A stretch of 64,000 nt of DNA from Saururus chinensis (lineage: Eukaryota; Streptophyta; Magnoliopsida; Piperales; Saururaceae), in assembly GCA_035235625.1 (NCBI GenBank), contig CP141150.1, forward strand, positions 11,904,001 through 11,968,000, written 5' to 3'. Each line of letters starts with the position of its first letter. Position 1 is the first letter of the stretch. The notes under the pieces are model-generated. The model saw only the letters and a list, made by a program, of their open reading frames with translations. It searched no databases and was not told where the DNA came from. The translations under genes and the position numbers were made by a program. This document shows, piece by piece, positions 1 through 12,100 of the stretch.

Positions 1-40
1 TTTTTTTATAGAATGACGCTACAGGTTTATTAAAATAGAA

Positions 41-663
41 CAATATTTTATATTTCTTGATTTTCACCATTTTAATCGATTTAAAACACAAATATGAATA
101 TTAGACATCAACTGTACAAGGACTAACTAGATAAAAGACGTTAAGTAAAGAAGTAGGTGAGACTAAGTACAAATAAAAATAAATCTTCTTTATTAACTGA
201 GCTCATTTAATTTAATTAACATAAATAGTATATGTATACAAAGTCTCAGCCTTAATACAAAAATATAAAATTAATCAAGTATATAAAAAAATTACATATA
301 GTGTCATTGTTGAAATATAGAAAGTAAAATATTATACTCTAATAGTTTACATTAACAATTTTTCTCCTACACTAGGTGGGGATATATACGAAAAATAAAA
401 AAAATATAAATAAAATAGCGTCAAAAGGTTATCACAATAGACAAATATTTTATATTTTTTTATTTACACCCAAATTGATTTAAAACTTAAAGAAGATTAT
501 TAGAAATAACCTTTATTATGAAAATTTAGATAAAAGACATTAAATAAAGAAGTAGGTGAGACAAATTTTATTAAACTCTATAATCTCTAACTATAACGCC
601 CATTGATCATCAAAGAATAAAAAATAAATTTGTAAATTAGAAGCATTTACTAGATTAACATAA
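41..663. repeat. Direct repeat, left copy (pairs with 3310-4381)
   Basis: Positions 41-168 nearly match 3310-3436, and 171-663 nearly match 3898-4381; the right copy holds about 460 extra bases between the two blocks. The right copy is the intron or downstream flank of the P450 pseudogene, so this left copy looks like a duplicated P450 flank without its exon. It also contains a diverged internal tandem repeat: 131-165 and 531-563 share the motif AAATAAAGAAGTAGGTGAGA or a close variant. No coding sequence is seen in 1-1700. Confidence 0.8.
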
Positions 664-1659
664 TTTAAGTATATGATTGTTGTTTTACTTATTTACATAA
701 ATCTTTAGGTATAATAACCACATTGTAATTAAATAAACTAAACAAGATTTAAAATTTCTTGATTTTTTACATCAAACTTACTATTAAAAGAAAACTTAAG
801 AACTTTTATGTGAACAACATGAAGAGACTAAGGAAGACCATCACCACATGATGATGAATTAAATTTTTTATAATCTTTATTTTTCTCTATCAAAACGAAA
901 CGATTACAAATTTTTCGGAATCCAAACCTTTCATTGTGAAGCACAACTGCAACCCAAAAAACTACTTAATAAAGTGTAAAGAGTGAAAGAAAGAAGATGA
1001 AATAAGAATAAAGAAGTGTAAAAAAAGAATAAGCTAAATGAGATACATTTACTCTCTTTATATTATGTTCATTTAGATAAAAAAAGAACTAGCTAAATAG
1101 AATTAAGACAATCAACCACAAAGTAGACAAAGTGAAGCTTGGAGGGGGCAAGTGAGAAAGTCCACTTAATAATATATGGAATTTACTAACAAATGCAATA
1201 TATTAATGTCGTTTTAGCTTTTGTTTTGTTCTACTCTTATCTTAAGTCTAGTTTAGTTCAACGTCTTGTTAGTTTTAAATAAGGGTTCAAATAACCAAAA
1301 AAATTTAAATGTAATTTTAAAAATTATCTTACTTCAAAAATAAGTTAAAAAAAGTATAAATTATCCTTCAACTTTTAATCATTTTTACACTATTCATATG
1401 ACTGATTTTCGGGGTAAAAAAATATATAGTTTTTTTATTGCTCTAGTAGATATAAGTAAATATTACATGAAAATTTGCGATGTGTGTGATTTTATTAGAT
1501 TTAATTTTTAAAGGTATGTTTTTATACTAAATATATGAAATTTCATATAATTAGTGGAAGTTGCATGAAATAATTCTATTTTAATCTTTAATTTCTTATT
1601 CATGGTTATATAGAATTATTATGCATGATCTTTTTATACATATAAGTGTAGGTGATTAA

Positions 1660-1720
1660 TGTATATATATATATATATATATATATACCGGGCTCATATA
1701 AACGGGGCTCATATATGAGT
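1660..1720. repeat. (TA)n run with GGGCTCATATA repeat fragment
   Basis: A short TA microsatellite (about 1660-1687) is followed by two copies of GGGGCTCATATA or GGGCTCATATA. The same GAGCCCGGGCTCATATA-type end next to a TA run occurs near 37830 and 44110, so this is probably a fragment of that MITE family, sitting at the truncated 5' edge of the C2 pseudogene. Confidence 0.5.
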
Positions 1721-3147
1721 GCAAGGCCCATGTCTAACAGGGTGCTAGATGACCTTCCAATCGTTGCAGGGTGGCTGGTAACATTTTATGTTTTAAAATT
1801 TTTGTCACTGAATTTATTTTTTATGGAAATGGATTAGTGAGTCTAGTTTGAATTTCTTTGTGTTTTCATATTATAGGAGAAGATGATTGCAGATTCGTTT
1901 AAAGAAACACTAGTTGATGTTTGTTCTATGTACCTTTTGTTTGACAATTGTATAATGGACTTAAATCAAATATCTCTGTTTACTTGATTTTTGATGAAAA
2001 TGAATTTCTACAGCCTAAATGGTCCTTGATATTGCAAAGCTTATTAGTGCTTAGACAGGTGGTTGCTTCTTTTCTATGAATGAAATATTTAATGGTTGTG
2101 ACCTGATAATTTATGTATGAGAATTTTTTGGGCGACTTTTTGGTAACTTATGGTTGGCATGATGATATATGTTTATAAGACTGGCTATCCTTAGAGGAGA
2201 ACCAAGGATAGAAATTTTGGAAGCTACTTTAAATGGTATGTTTCAATTCATTGGTTTGTTCTATGGAAATTTTTATTTAACTTGGTGTGTTGGAATTCTA
2301 ACAAAATTTAAATGGTATGTTTCATTTATTGTTTTATGGAAAAGTTTATTTATCTTAGTGTGTTGGAAGTCTAACAAAATTTATTGTTGCAGAGCTGGCT
2401 AATTCATATGTTAAGGGTACTTTTAAATTTCAGACCAAAACCTAGAGAAGTTTGTCACCCGATTGAAGAAGGCCAAGGGAGGAGAAGAATACAAGATTCC
2501 CATTTACAAATGGGAATCACCACTTCGGATTGAAGTTCGTGATCAAGATGATATACATGATTATACTATTGGGTTTGTTAAAGAAATCAATGTTTTCAAT
2601 TTATATTTCTTGGAATATTTTTGGGAACATTTTACAAAATTTTGTCTATTTGCAGGGACGGTTCCATAAATGTAAGTGATTTTTTAGGGGTGGACGGAGG
2701 CATAATATATGGTTGTCTATGCAGAATATGGGAAGTTTGCATCTTGCTTTAATAGCTATTGATGTTGATGAAAAGGTAACATCATTTGCTTTTCTTTTCT
2801 TGTGCTTTTCTTTTCTTGTCCAGTTTCATTCGTTATATTATTAAGCTTTTGTGGATTAGTGAGTTACTACAGGACGATGAACAAGAGGAGGAAACCCCCA
2901 AAGCAACCAAAGTTTCACCACTTAAAAAAGGTTTTGAGCAGCAGCCACTCTAGGATTCCTTTTTAAATACCCTTACAAAGGCAGTCAGAGTGGCAAACTA
3001 TGGCACTCATTTCACTCTATCCCTGCTAACTCTTCTCTAAAAGATAAGAATTTACCTCTAAGAACAGAAGTTAAAGACAATGATGAATCTTCAAGAGGAG
3101 TTATAGTACCTCTAAAGAGCAGAAGGGAGCCCATTGAAATGTAGTGT
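1714..3147 (+). pseudogene. SMP/C2-domain (NTMC2, synaptotagmin-like) gene remnant
   Basis: Split pieces read like a plant SMP-C2 lipid-transfer and membrane-tethering protein of the NTMC2 type 5/6 group. About 1721-1777 encodes RPMSNRVLDDLPIVAGWL (end of an SMP domain) before a GT donor, and 1877-1915 encodes EKMIADSFKETLV. From 2393 the C2 domain starts with ELANSYVKG, then EEYKIPIYKWESPLRIEVRD near 2490-2540, and IWLSMQNMGSLHLALIAIDV near 2710-2775. A C-terminal tail ends at a TAG at 3143-3145. It is broken: TAG after QTKT (about 2444), frameshifts near 2470 and 2680, and a TAG at 2950. The 5' SMP and membrane-anchor exons are absent. The family call rests on motif memory; the exact subfamily is uncertain. 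Confidence 0.7.
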
Positions 3148-3309
3148 TTAATCCAATTCTTTGTATTGCCACCACATTATTTATAAAAAACCATTTGAAT
3201 TATATACTGTCGGGGCATAGGGGCAGTGCATGAAAAGATGATGTATATTTCTAGGTCTTTCATTTCAACTTTGGGAAATTTCCATTTTGTAATCTGTGAC
3301 CAGTCCATT

Positions 3310-4381
3310 CAATATTTTATATATCTTGATTTTCACCATTTTAATCGATTCAAAACACAAATATAAATATTAGACATCAACTGTACAAGGACTAACTAGA
3401 TAAAAGACGTTAAGTAAAGAAGTAGGTGAGACTAATTACATGTAAAGAAGGCTAAGAGATTAAGTAAGACAATCAAAGCGTGATGTAGAAAGTACATATA
3501 TATTATCTCCATTCATGTATAAAATAAAAATTAAATTATTTCACATTAATATAAATAAATTTCTATCTTACATAAACAAAAACTTTACAACTTTTAGCTA
3601 TTTAAAATAAAAAGTCTAAAGTTTGTATAAAATACTTTACAACTTTTAGTTAGAATTTAGAGTTTACATTAATTTTTTTGTTAATTTAGTTGAATTAGTA
3701 ACTTACGCACGTGGATGTTTTTATTTATTTTAGCCTTAAGGTACTAAGGAACACTACTTTAAGTATAGTTCCTTTTTTTATTTTAATACCGTATACTACT
3801 ATCATTAATTTATATTAACCAACTTACTTATTTCCATATTTTCTTTATCCTCTTTGTTAAAAAACAAATCTTATTTCATCCCCAACGTCACTTTATTAAA
3901 ATAAAAATAAATCTTCTTTATTAACTGAGCTCATTTAATTTAATTAACATAAGTAGTATATGTATACCAATTATCAGCCTTAATACAAAAATATAAAATT
4001 AATTAAGTATATAAAAAAATTACATATAGTGTCATTGTCGAAATATAGAAAGTAAAATATTATACTCTAATAGTATACATTAACAATTTTTCTCTTACAC
4101 TAGGTGGGGATATATATAAAAAATAAAAAAATATAACGTTTGAAAGTTATCACAATAGACAAATATTTTATATTTTTTTATTTACACCCAAATTGATTTA
4201 AAACATAAAGAAGATTATTAGAAATAACCTATACCATGAAATTTTAGATAAAAGACATTAAATAAAGAAGTAGGTGAGACAACTTTTATTAAACTTTGTA
4301 ATCTCTAACTATAATGCCCATTGATCATTAAAGAACAAAAAATAAATTTGTAAATTCGAAGTATTTACTAGATTAACATAA
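3310..4381. repeat. Direct repeat, right copy (pairs with 41-663)
   Basis: This matches 41-663 in two blocks, interrupted by about 460 bp (3437-3897) that the left copy lacks. It lies directly downstream of the truncated P450 first exon and ends at the shared TTTACTAGATTAACATA just before it. The missing second P450 exon is not present here. Confidence 0.8.
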
Positions 4382-4401
4382 GAAGATAAGACAAGAGAGT
4401 T

Positions 4402-5338
4402 TTAACTGGGATAAGTAGGGAGCAAACTAACCAAAATTATTACTTTCATAGTGTCAGTTGTCGTTGGAAACTCAAGATCTCCCTCCTTTTGAAGCTTTAG
4501 AAGGACATCAACAAAAGTCTCCACATTACTAGTTGAGTGCATTTCAACCACCTTGTCTTGCTCATGTTCTTCAATAATTTCATCACATATCCTGTCCAGC
4601 TTCTCGTGCATCATATCGACCTTGGTAGGGAACCCTGTTGCCACAGGAAGTAATTTGAATGAAGGGGAGCGATCAGACAAATAAAAACCTCCTACCAACA
4701 CGAACGTTTCTTTCACTGCCTGCAAAAATGTTTCTTTGTGCCTACACTTTTTGCCAAACGCTGCCCTGGCTGTTACATCATTTGTGAATGAAAAAAACTT
4801 CTGCAACTAATTGACAAGAGACCAACTATTCTCTGAAATGGATTGAACAAGGCTAGACACCTTTTCCTCCCTGATTGGTGGAAGGATTGCACTTGCTTTA
4901 AATCTAGTAACTCATTCATACAAATTCTCTTAACTTGCCTCCAATAGGCCCCGAAACAGCAGAAGGTCATGTCCTTGCTGCCATAGGTGATGGCAGTAGT
5001 TGCGAGAACTTCAGGCCGATCAGCAAAGTTGGCATCATTGGTCCTCATGATCTCCTTGCAACTTCAGCCGAGGAGATCAACAATGCCGGGACCTCACCCA
5101 GCTTCAGATGAATGATGGGGCCATGCGTTCTGGCCAAGTCCCTGAGGGCTCAATGAGGAAAACTTGATAACAGATGGTGTACACTGCCTATGATTGGCAG
5201 CTTCCATGGCCCTGGCGGCAGCTTGGGAGAAGATTTCTGGGCTGTGAACGTCAGAGACGTCCAAATGAATAGATATGACAAAAGGACAAGGAAAATGAAA
5301 CAGAGATTTATCTCCATGGCTATCATGGAAGTAACCAA
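4402..5338 (-). pseudogene. CYP71-type cytochrome P450, first exon only, disabled
   Basis: The minus strand encodes the N-terminal half of a class-II plant P450: a hydrophobic ER anchor, the proline-rich hinge PPGPWKLPIIGS, then HGPIIHLKLGEVPALLISSA, FADRPEV, and the C-helix WRQVKRIC motif with its heme-contact W and R. The exon ends at MKVIIL next to a GTTAGT donor, just before where the I-helix would start in A-type P450s. Four lesions are visible: TGA at about 5150, a 1-nt deletion near 5052, a 1-nt deletion near 4887 and TAG near 4808. The I-helix, ExxR, PERF and heme-cysteine exon is missing. It cannot make a working enzyme. Subfamily (CYP71D-like or other) cannot be fixed. Confidence 0.85.
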
Positions 5339-5339
5339 A

Positions 5340-5963
5340 TTATCGTTTTAGAAGTGTTTGACAACAATTTGATCAGATGTTAATACTAATTTATAGAGAA
5401 GTAGTATCTTTTAGATGGTGCATTTGGTAACCTTGATTTGAATATAAATGTGATTATTAAAGTATGTTTATAAATCATATGATAAGTGAGATTTGTATTT
5501 TGAAACTTAAGTATTTGAGAACTGTGTGTTTTTAAGAGTGAAATTTGTATTTTAATCTTAGTTAGGTGGGATTTACAAAAAATATGGTTGACCTTGTGAT
5601 TTTATTAACACCCTTTTTTAGTTATAAAATAAATCGTGTGATTTAAGATAAAATTTAATACCACCCCCAAAACACTTAGCCAAATAGGGAATTTGGGCTA
5701 AATCATGCCTATTTATAAATCACATGGCCCAATCTCTATTGCCAACCACACATTGAAAAATGTTGTTGTACATACCAAGATGAGATGTGAAACAATACAA
5801 TTAAGAGAAAATCTTGGGTTGGTATAGTAATTGGTCACTACTGAAGTAATCTATATCTTATATAACAATTAACATCTATAGCTCAACTAGCATAAGATAT
5901 TTGCTTAGACATATAATTAAATAAAGTCTATGAGGCTTGTTACTCCTGAGGTTATTTGCTAAA
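5340..5963. other. AT-rich intergenic, nothing recognised
   Basis: This contains the likely upstream region of the dead P450. No coding signal, RNA gene or clear repeat was seen. Confidence 0.5.
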
Positions 5964-6539
5964 CACTACAACAAAACTGGGTATTAGCAACGCTTATATT
6001 TGCGTCGCAACTATGCGTCGCTACAAAGTGCTAATAATGACATATACCAAAATGTCGCAAAAAATACAACTATTAGCGATGCATACTATTAAGCGTCGCT
6101 AATAATAGTCTATTAGCGACGCTTAACTCCAAACGTCGCTAATACGTAATATTTTAGCGACGTGTTAATTTATGCATTGCTAATACTTACGTTATTAGCG
6201 ACGCTTTTCTAAGCGTCACTAAAAGATATATATTTAATTTTTTTCTAAATAAATTTTAACACTATTAACGACGTATACATACAAACGTCGCTACAAGTTT
6301 CAACAATAGCGACGTTTAAAACTGAGCGTCGCTAATAATTCTCAATTCTTAAAAAAAATAAAAAATATGAACTAATAGCGACGCATGAAACAAAGCGTCG
6401 CTATTACCCTTGGTAGTAGCGACACATAGTCCTTTGCGTCGCTACTACCTATTTTTTACTAAAATTTTATTTTAATTTTTTTAAAATTTTATTATTTTTT
6501 TTATTTTTAAAAATAAAAAATAATTAAAATTTAAAATTT

Positions 6540-8525
6540 GAGGAGAGATAGTGTGTGGGAAGAGAGAGAGGGGAGGGAAGAGAGAGGGGAGAGAGAGGAG
6601 AGGGAAGAGAGAGAGAGAGGAAGAGGAGAGGAGAGGAAAGGAAAGAGAGAGAGAGAGGAGAGGAGAGGAGAGGAGAGGAGAGGAAAGAGAGAGAGAGGAG
6701 AGGGAGAGAGAGAGGAGAGGGAAGAGAGAGGGGATAGGGGAGGAAAGAGAGGGAGGATGAGAGGAATTTTATTTTGATTTTTTAAAATTTTTTATTAATT
6801 TTTTATTTTTTAAAATAAAAAAAATAATTAAAATAAAATACTAATAGCGACGTATAGAAATATACGTCGCTATTAGTACAAGTATTAGCGATGTATAGTG
6901 CGATACATCGTTAATACATATACTAATAGCGACGTATAATCCTATACATCGCTATTAATATTTTATTTTAATTATTTTTTTATTTTTTAAAAATAATTTT
7001 AAAAAAATAAAAATCTTAAAAAATTTTGAAATTAGAGGAGAGAGAGGGGGAGGGAAGAGAGAGAGAGGGAGGAGAGAGGGGAGAGAGGGAGAAGGGAGAG
7101 GGGGAGGGAGGAGAGAGAGGGAGGAGAGAGGAGATAGGGGGGAGAGAGGGAGGGGAGAGAGAGAGGAGAGGGAGGGAGGGTACGTAAGAGAGGAGAGGGA
7201 GAGAGAGAGAAGGACAGAGGGGAGAGAATGAGGAGAGGAGAGGGAGAGAGAGAGGAGAGGGAAGAGAGAGGGGATAGGGGAGGAAAGAGAGGGAGGATGA
7301 GAGGAATTTTATTTTGATTTTTTTAAAAAAATTTATTAATTTTTTTATTTTTTAAAATAAAAAAAATAATTAAAATAAAATACTAATAGCGACGTATTAT
7401 CCTATACGTCGCTATTAATATTTTATTTTAATTATTTTTTTATTTTTAAAAAATAATTTTTAAAAAATAAAAATCTTAAAAAATTTTGAAATTAGAGGAG
7501 AGAGAGGGGGAGGGAAGAGAGAGAGGGAGAAGGGAGAGGGGGGAGGGAGGAGAGAGAGAGGGAGAAGGGAGGAGAGAGAGGGAGGAGAGAGAGGGAGAAG
7601 GGAGGAGAGAGAGGGAGAAGGGAGGAGAGAGAGGGAGGAGAGAAAGAGGGAGGAGAGAGAGGGGGAGAGATAGGGAGGAGAGGGAGAGGAGAGAGGAGAT
7701 AGGGGGAGAGAGAGGGAGGAGAGGGAGAGGAGAGAGGAGATAGGGGGAGAGAGAGGGAGGAGAGGGAGAGGAGATAGGGGGAGAGAGAGGGAGGAGAGGG
7801 AGAGGAGATAGGGGGAGAGAGAGGGAGGAGAGAGGGGGAGAGAGGGAGGGGAGAGAGAGGAGAGAGAGAGGAGAGGGAGGGAGGGTACGTAAGAGAGGAG
7901 AGGGAGAGAGAGAGAGAGAGAAGGACAGAGGGGAGAGAGAGGAGAGGAGAGGGAGAGAGAGAGAAGGACAGAGGGGGAGAGAGGAGAGGAGAGGGAAGAG
8001 AGAGGGGATAGGGGAGGAAAGAGAGGGAGGATGAGAGGAATTTTATTTTGATTTTTTAAATTTTTTAAATAAAAAAATAATTAAAATAAAATACTAATCG
8101 TGACGTATAGAAATATACATCGCTATTAGTACAAGTATTAGCGACATATAGTGTGATACGTCTCTAATACATATACTAATAGCGACGTATAATCCTATAC
8201 GTCGCTATTAGTATTTTATTCTAATTATTTTTTTATTTTTTAAAAATAATTTTAAAAAAATAAAAATCTTAAAAAATTTTGAAATTAGAGGAGAGAGAGG
8301 GGGGAGGGAAGAGAGAGAGAGGGAGAAGGGAGGAGAGAGAGGGAGGAGAGAAAGAGGGGGAGAGATAGGGAGGAGAGGGAGAGGAGAGGGAGGAGAGAGA
8401 GGAGATAGGGGGAGAGAGAGAGGAGAGAGGGGGGGAGAGGGGGGAGAGAGAGAGGAGAGGGATGGGAGAGTGAAGGTTTAGAAAAAGGGTAGAGAGAGAG
8501 TAGAGAGAGAAGGAGGTGAGGAAAA
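6540..8525. repeat. Amplified purine tract plus AT-rich spacer modules
   Basis: Four nearly all-purine (GA-rich) tracts lie at about 6540-6765, 7033-7305, 7495-8036 and 8289-8525. They are separated by three copies of an AT-rich spacer (about 6766-7032, 7306-7494, 8037-8288), each carrying subterminal GACGTATA-type repeats; the middle spacer copy is shorter. Inside 7495-8036 there is a further local amplification of a GATAGGGGGAGAGAGAGGGA-type unit. Open frames here are by-products of GA repetition. Confidence 0.85.
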
Positions 8526-8829
8526 TATTTATTTTTTACTTTGTATATGTTTTATTTAAAAATTCATAAAATAATAATTTATAGTGACGCTATAAAGCGT
8601 CGCTAATACATATGCATTAGCTGAAACGTCTTAAATGCATTGTATTAGCGGCGGTCTTGGAGAAGCGTCGCTAATACTTACGTAATTGGGACACTTATAT
8701 GTAAGCGTCGCTAATACATGATGTATTAGCGACGTAAGTGTCTAAACGTCGCTAATATATGATGTATTAGCGACGCTTAGATGCTTACGTCGCTAATACA
8801 TCATGTATTAGCGATGCTTACGTCGCTAA

Positions 8830-9720
8830 ACAAAAACCCGGGCTGAGCCCGGGGCGCGAAATTTCGCGCGGGGTGGGAAATTTTGTGCTCGGGAAATTTT
8901 CCACCCATGTCTTTATATTCCACCTCAGGCAGTCCTCTTTCCTCCATGTCTCCTCCTCCGCTTCCAGCTTCAGCCATCCCCTCCCCGCCCGTCTTTGGGT
9001 CCTTCAGCCACCCCCTCCCGGACCTGCCCAATGCTCCTTCCCGTCATCCAGCCCTCGTTGCACCCCGCACCACACCCGCCAATAGCGTGGATAGAGAAGG
9101 CGGCATCTTTGTGTCCTTCAGCCAGCTCCTCTCAGCCCCGCCCAGCACTCCTCGTCGTTTGACCCTGTGCCGCAACGCACCCTGCACCCTATGCACTACG
9201 ACGAGAACGACCGGGAGGCCACGACCCTGGACTTCGTGTCGGTGATGAAGAGCTTGGAGGATGAGATCGCGCTACCCCCGGCCCATCCTCCATCCGATCT
9301 CGTGGAGATAGCGCCCACCTCGGGCGATTTGCAGCTAGGTTTGGGTACCTCCTTGAAGCCTCGGATGATGAGCTCGGAGCTGCGAATTCGGTGGCCACCG
9401 TCCCGCCCCATGTCCGCTATCCTGCCCTGTGCTTGTGGTCCCGCCCCGTGCCCGCCGTCCTGGCCTGCACCCATCGTCTCGGCCCGCACCCGCTGTCCCG
9501 CCCGCACCCGTCGTCCCCGTCTGCACCCGCCGTCCCCGCCCGCACCCGCCGTCCTGGCCTGCATCCGTCGTCTCGACCTGCACCCGTCGTCCCCGCCCGC
9601 ACCCGTCGTCCCGTCCCGTCGGTGAGCGATGCCATGACCCCCCCACCCGGCGCGGGTGCAGTGACCCGTGCCCCGCGTGGGTCACCGTGGGTCAAGTACA
9701 CCATTCCATTCCGAACCGGG
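8830..9720. other. GC-rich cargo inside the CACTA element
   Basis: Base composition shifts sharply to GC-rich, unlike the AT-rich element around it. It begins near a 16-bp palindrome GCGCGAAATTTCGCGC (8854-8869). A plus-strand frame at 9167-9625 starts with about 50 non-repetitive residues (including DFVSVMKSLEDEIALPPAHP) and then runs into a minisatellite of CCCGCACCCGTCGTCC-like units at about 9430-9625. CACTA elements often pick up host gene fragments, and this looks like one, but I do not recognise the donor gene and do not call a protein. Confidence 0.5.
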
Positions 9721-10299
9721 TACTAACCGGTTTTTTATTTTTTTTGTATTTAAATATTTTAGCGACACTCTATCAAAGCGTCGCTAATAGTGATTTTTAT
9801 TTTTTTTAATTATTTTAGCGACGTAATTTTCATACGTCGCTAATTGTGATAAATTTTTTTATTTAAAAATAAATTTTTTTAAAAATTTTTGTTATTACTT
9901 TTTTAAATAATTATATTCATTAGCGACGTTTACAAATGTCGGTAATACTATTTTTTTTTAAATGAAAAAAATATATTTTAACAAAAAAAAATTAAAATAA
10001 TATTTTTTATTACCGACGTTTGTAAACGTCGCTAATACTATATTATTAGTGACGCTTGTTATTAAGCGTCACTAATAATATATTAATAGCAACGTTTGAT
10101 ATACGTCGTTAATACTACTTTTAGCGACGCTTTTTGGTATGCGTCGCTAATATACAATAGCGACCCCTATTTTATTGACGCATTTAGTGACATTTTATAT
10201 GCGTCGCTAATAATCATTAGCGACTTTTATAGTATTATTAGCGACGCTTAAAAGCGTCGCTAATAGTTAGTTTTCTTGTAGTGAGGTAAAAAATGTTTA

Positions 10300-10680
10300 G
10301 CTCAACTGTCATGTTACGAAAGGATATTTTCATCACCTCATTTTTATAATTTATTAGAGCATTCAATGTGGCTAAGAAATGGTAACCCAAAATGACAAGA
10401 ATATGACCAGGGATATTATGAACAGACTGAGTATCAAGGACTACAAATTCTAATAAAAATAAAATGTGTCAACCTTAATCAGAACATCTTCAACAACACC
10501 TCGAGGATTTTTTATGGATCTATCAGCTAAGTGAAGTGTCAATGATTTGGGTTTCAACTCTCCCAAACCCAATTGTACATACACAAAATATGACAATAAA
10601 TTCACACTAGCCCCTAAATTTAATGAAGCCCGCTAAATGTGATGATCCCCTATCTTGCATGAAATTGTGGGACAACTAGG
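10300..10680 (-). pseudogene. Retroviral-type aspartic protease domain (gypsy pol start)
   Basis: Minus-strand translation gives LNLGASVNLL, then VQLGLGELKP, LTLHLADRSIK and PRGVVEDVLIKVD, the usual series in plant Athila/Tat-group polyproteins, followed by VILG and FLATLNALINYKN nearer 10330-10400. The position that is normally the catalytic Asp of DLGAS reads Asn here (LNLGAS), so the domain is inactive even apart from the frame breaks. Confidence 0.75.
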
Positions 10681-10700
10681 GTCCTTATATTTAACAAGGA

Positions 10701-10860
10701 TTTGCATTGAACGATAGAGTCGACTTGCTTTGTCATGAATGCTTTTTTAGGAACATTTGTTTTCCTCTTAACTATGACTATTTGCATTGAATGATAGAGC
10801 TTACTTGCTTTGTCATGAATATTTTTTTAGGAACATTTGTTTTCCTCTTAACTATGACTA
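10701..10860. repeat. 80-bp tandem duplication
   Basis: 10701-10780 and 10781-10860 are adjacent near-identical copies, both starting TTTGCATTGA and ending TTAACTATGACTA. The duplication lies between the gag and protease parts of the retroelement remnant and is a recent local event. Confidence 0.95.
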
Positions 10861-10999
10861 AGTCTTTTAAAAATTTGGCATAAGAGGGCACTTATTGGAT
10901 AGCATCAAGAGATAAGATGTTTATCTACACTTGCTTAAACACCTCTAAAATATATCCAAACTGTGCATTTTTTTTAGGATTGATTAGTCTTTTAGGAAA

Positions 11000-11950
11000 T
11001 TAGCTTTTGGCACAAAACTTTTAACTAGGGAGTTAATAGGTGGGGAGACATTGGGTTCCTATTTCTCACTCTCTGACTCATTATTCTCAATTCCCTCTTC
11101 TTTAGGCATTTTCACATGATTGTCATCATGTCTCCTAGATCTAAGAGTGGTAATTGACTGGACATGCCCTTGGTCATGTGATGAACTTGAAGCATTATTA
11201 ACAACATATTGACTTTTAGGGCTAGGTATAGGCTAACTGAGAAACTTACTTTTCTCTATCTCCCCTACATGAGTTGCTAATTTACTGATTTGAGTTTCTA
11301 GTTTGGCTATGGCTTGAGTCTTTATTTGACTAGAAATTTTCAATTCTAATATGGTCTGGTTAGTAGACTACATAAATATTTTGGGAGATGCTTCAAGTGA
11401 TGAATGCTAACATGGTAGTGCAACAACTTGAGGAGCTAATTAAGGAAAAAAGGTAAAGTATGGATTGGGCTGCCTAAATTGAGTAGACATTTATTGCATT
11501 GGTAGCTCTACTCCATTTATGGGAGGCTGGTTTTGCCTCCAAGAGTAATTTGGATGATTTCACTAATTTGGATTGCATGTCTCAGAGAAGGGACTGCCAA
11601 ACAGTTTCCCATGATTGTTTAGTGCATTAGCTTGATCAGCTAAGCACTTAGAATAACATAACATAGAAGGTTACATTTGAGCAATGTACATTGAACTTTT
11701 CATGTAAGTATCCTCTCTATCAAGACCATGGAAGGTGACAAGAAGTTTAATGACTAGAGCTTTCAACTCAAAGTGTGTGGCAGTAGTATAGGGAAACACT
11801 ATGCACATGGGAGGATTGATGGAGATTGGTAAAAACAACTCCCTAAAGGGTTTGGCTTCTGCATTGTTATCTCCTATTGTGAATGGAAGATCAATTTCAA
11901 TTTCATAACTCTCTCAGTGATTCAAATAAACTCAAACTAACCGGTGTGTT
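11000..11950 (-). pseudogene. gag region of the Athila-like element
   Basis: Minus-strand fragments include HPNYSWRQNQPPINGVELPM near 11465-11570, a hallmark linker of plant Athila-type gag proteins. The region 11800-11950 fits the older retrotransposon-gag core but is frame-broken. No zinc knuckle was found. Confidence 0.6.
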
Positions 11951-12100
11951 TAATCACATAGCCACGTGGTCATACACGACTAATCCCCTCTCTAATGCCC
12001 CCTTGTTTTCACCCCTTTCTCTATCTAGTTTTTTTTTAACCCTAAGTTAAAACAAGTAGAAGGATAAACTTAGTTTAGATTTAATTTGTTTTCATTTACA

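Larger units (their letters stand above)
5964..10283. mobile_element. Non-autonomous CACTA (En/Spm-like) transposon
   Basis: The ends are inverted: CACTACAACAAAACT at 5964 and the complement of CACTACAAGAAAACT at 10269-10283. Many subterminal repeats of the type TATTAGCGACGC / GCGTCGCTAATA, in both orientations, fill 5985-6445, 6840-6955, 7380-7420, 8095-8215, 8580-8830 and 9755-10265, as expected for transposase-binding arrays. No transposase reading frame is present. A clean 3-bp target duplication is not visible (AAA on the left, AGG on the right). Inside are four purine tracts with repeated AT-rich spacers and a GC-rich cargo. The right edge abuts an Athila-like protease sequence, so it may have inserted into that element. 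Confidence 0.93.

Noticed and set aside
2935..3000. Resemblance of the C2-pseudogene tail (DSFLNTL) to bacterial Hfq N-termini
   Set aside because: A short chance match next to a stop codon, in a plant gene context that is better explained as the tail of an SMP/C2 protein.
41..4381. The two direct repeats as LTRs of one element
   Set aside because: No TG...CA ends, PBS or polypurine tract, and the DNA between them is a cellular C2 gene remnant.
6538..7743. Open frames of Glu/Arg/Gly-rich proteins in the purine tracts
   Set aside because: They exist in several frames at once and come only from GA repetition; they sit inside a transposon.
9167..9809. Proline-rich and reverse-strand open frames in the CACTA cargo
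   Set aside because: Overlapping frames on both strands over a GC-rich minisatellite; no domain or codon evidence for a real protein.
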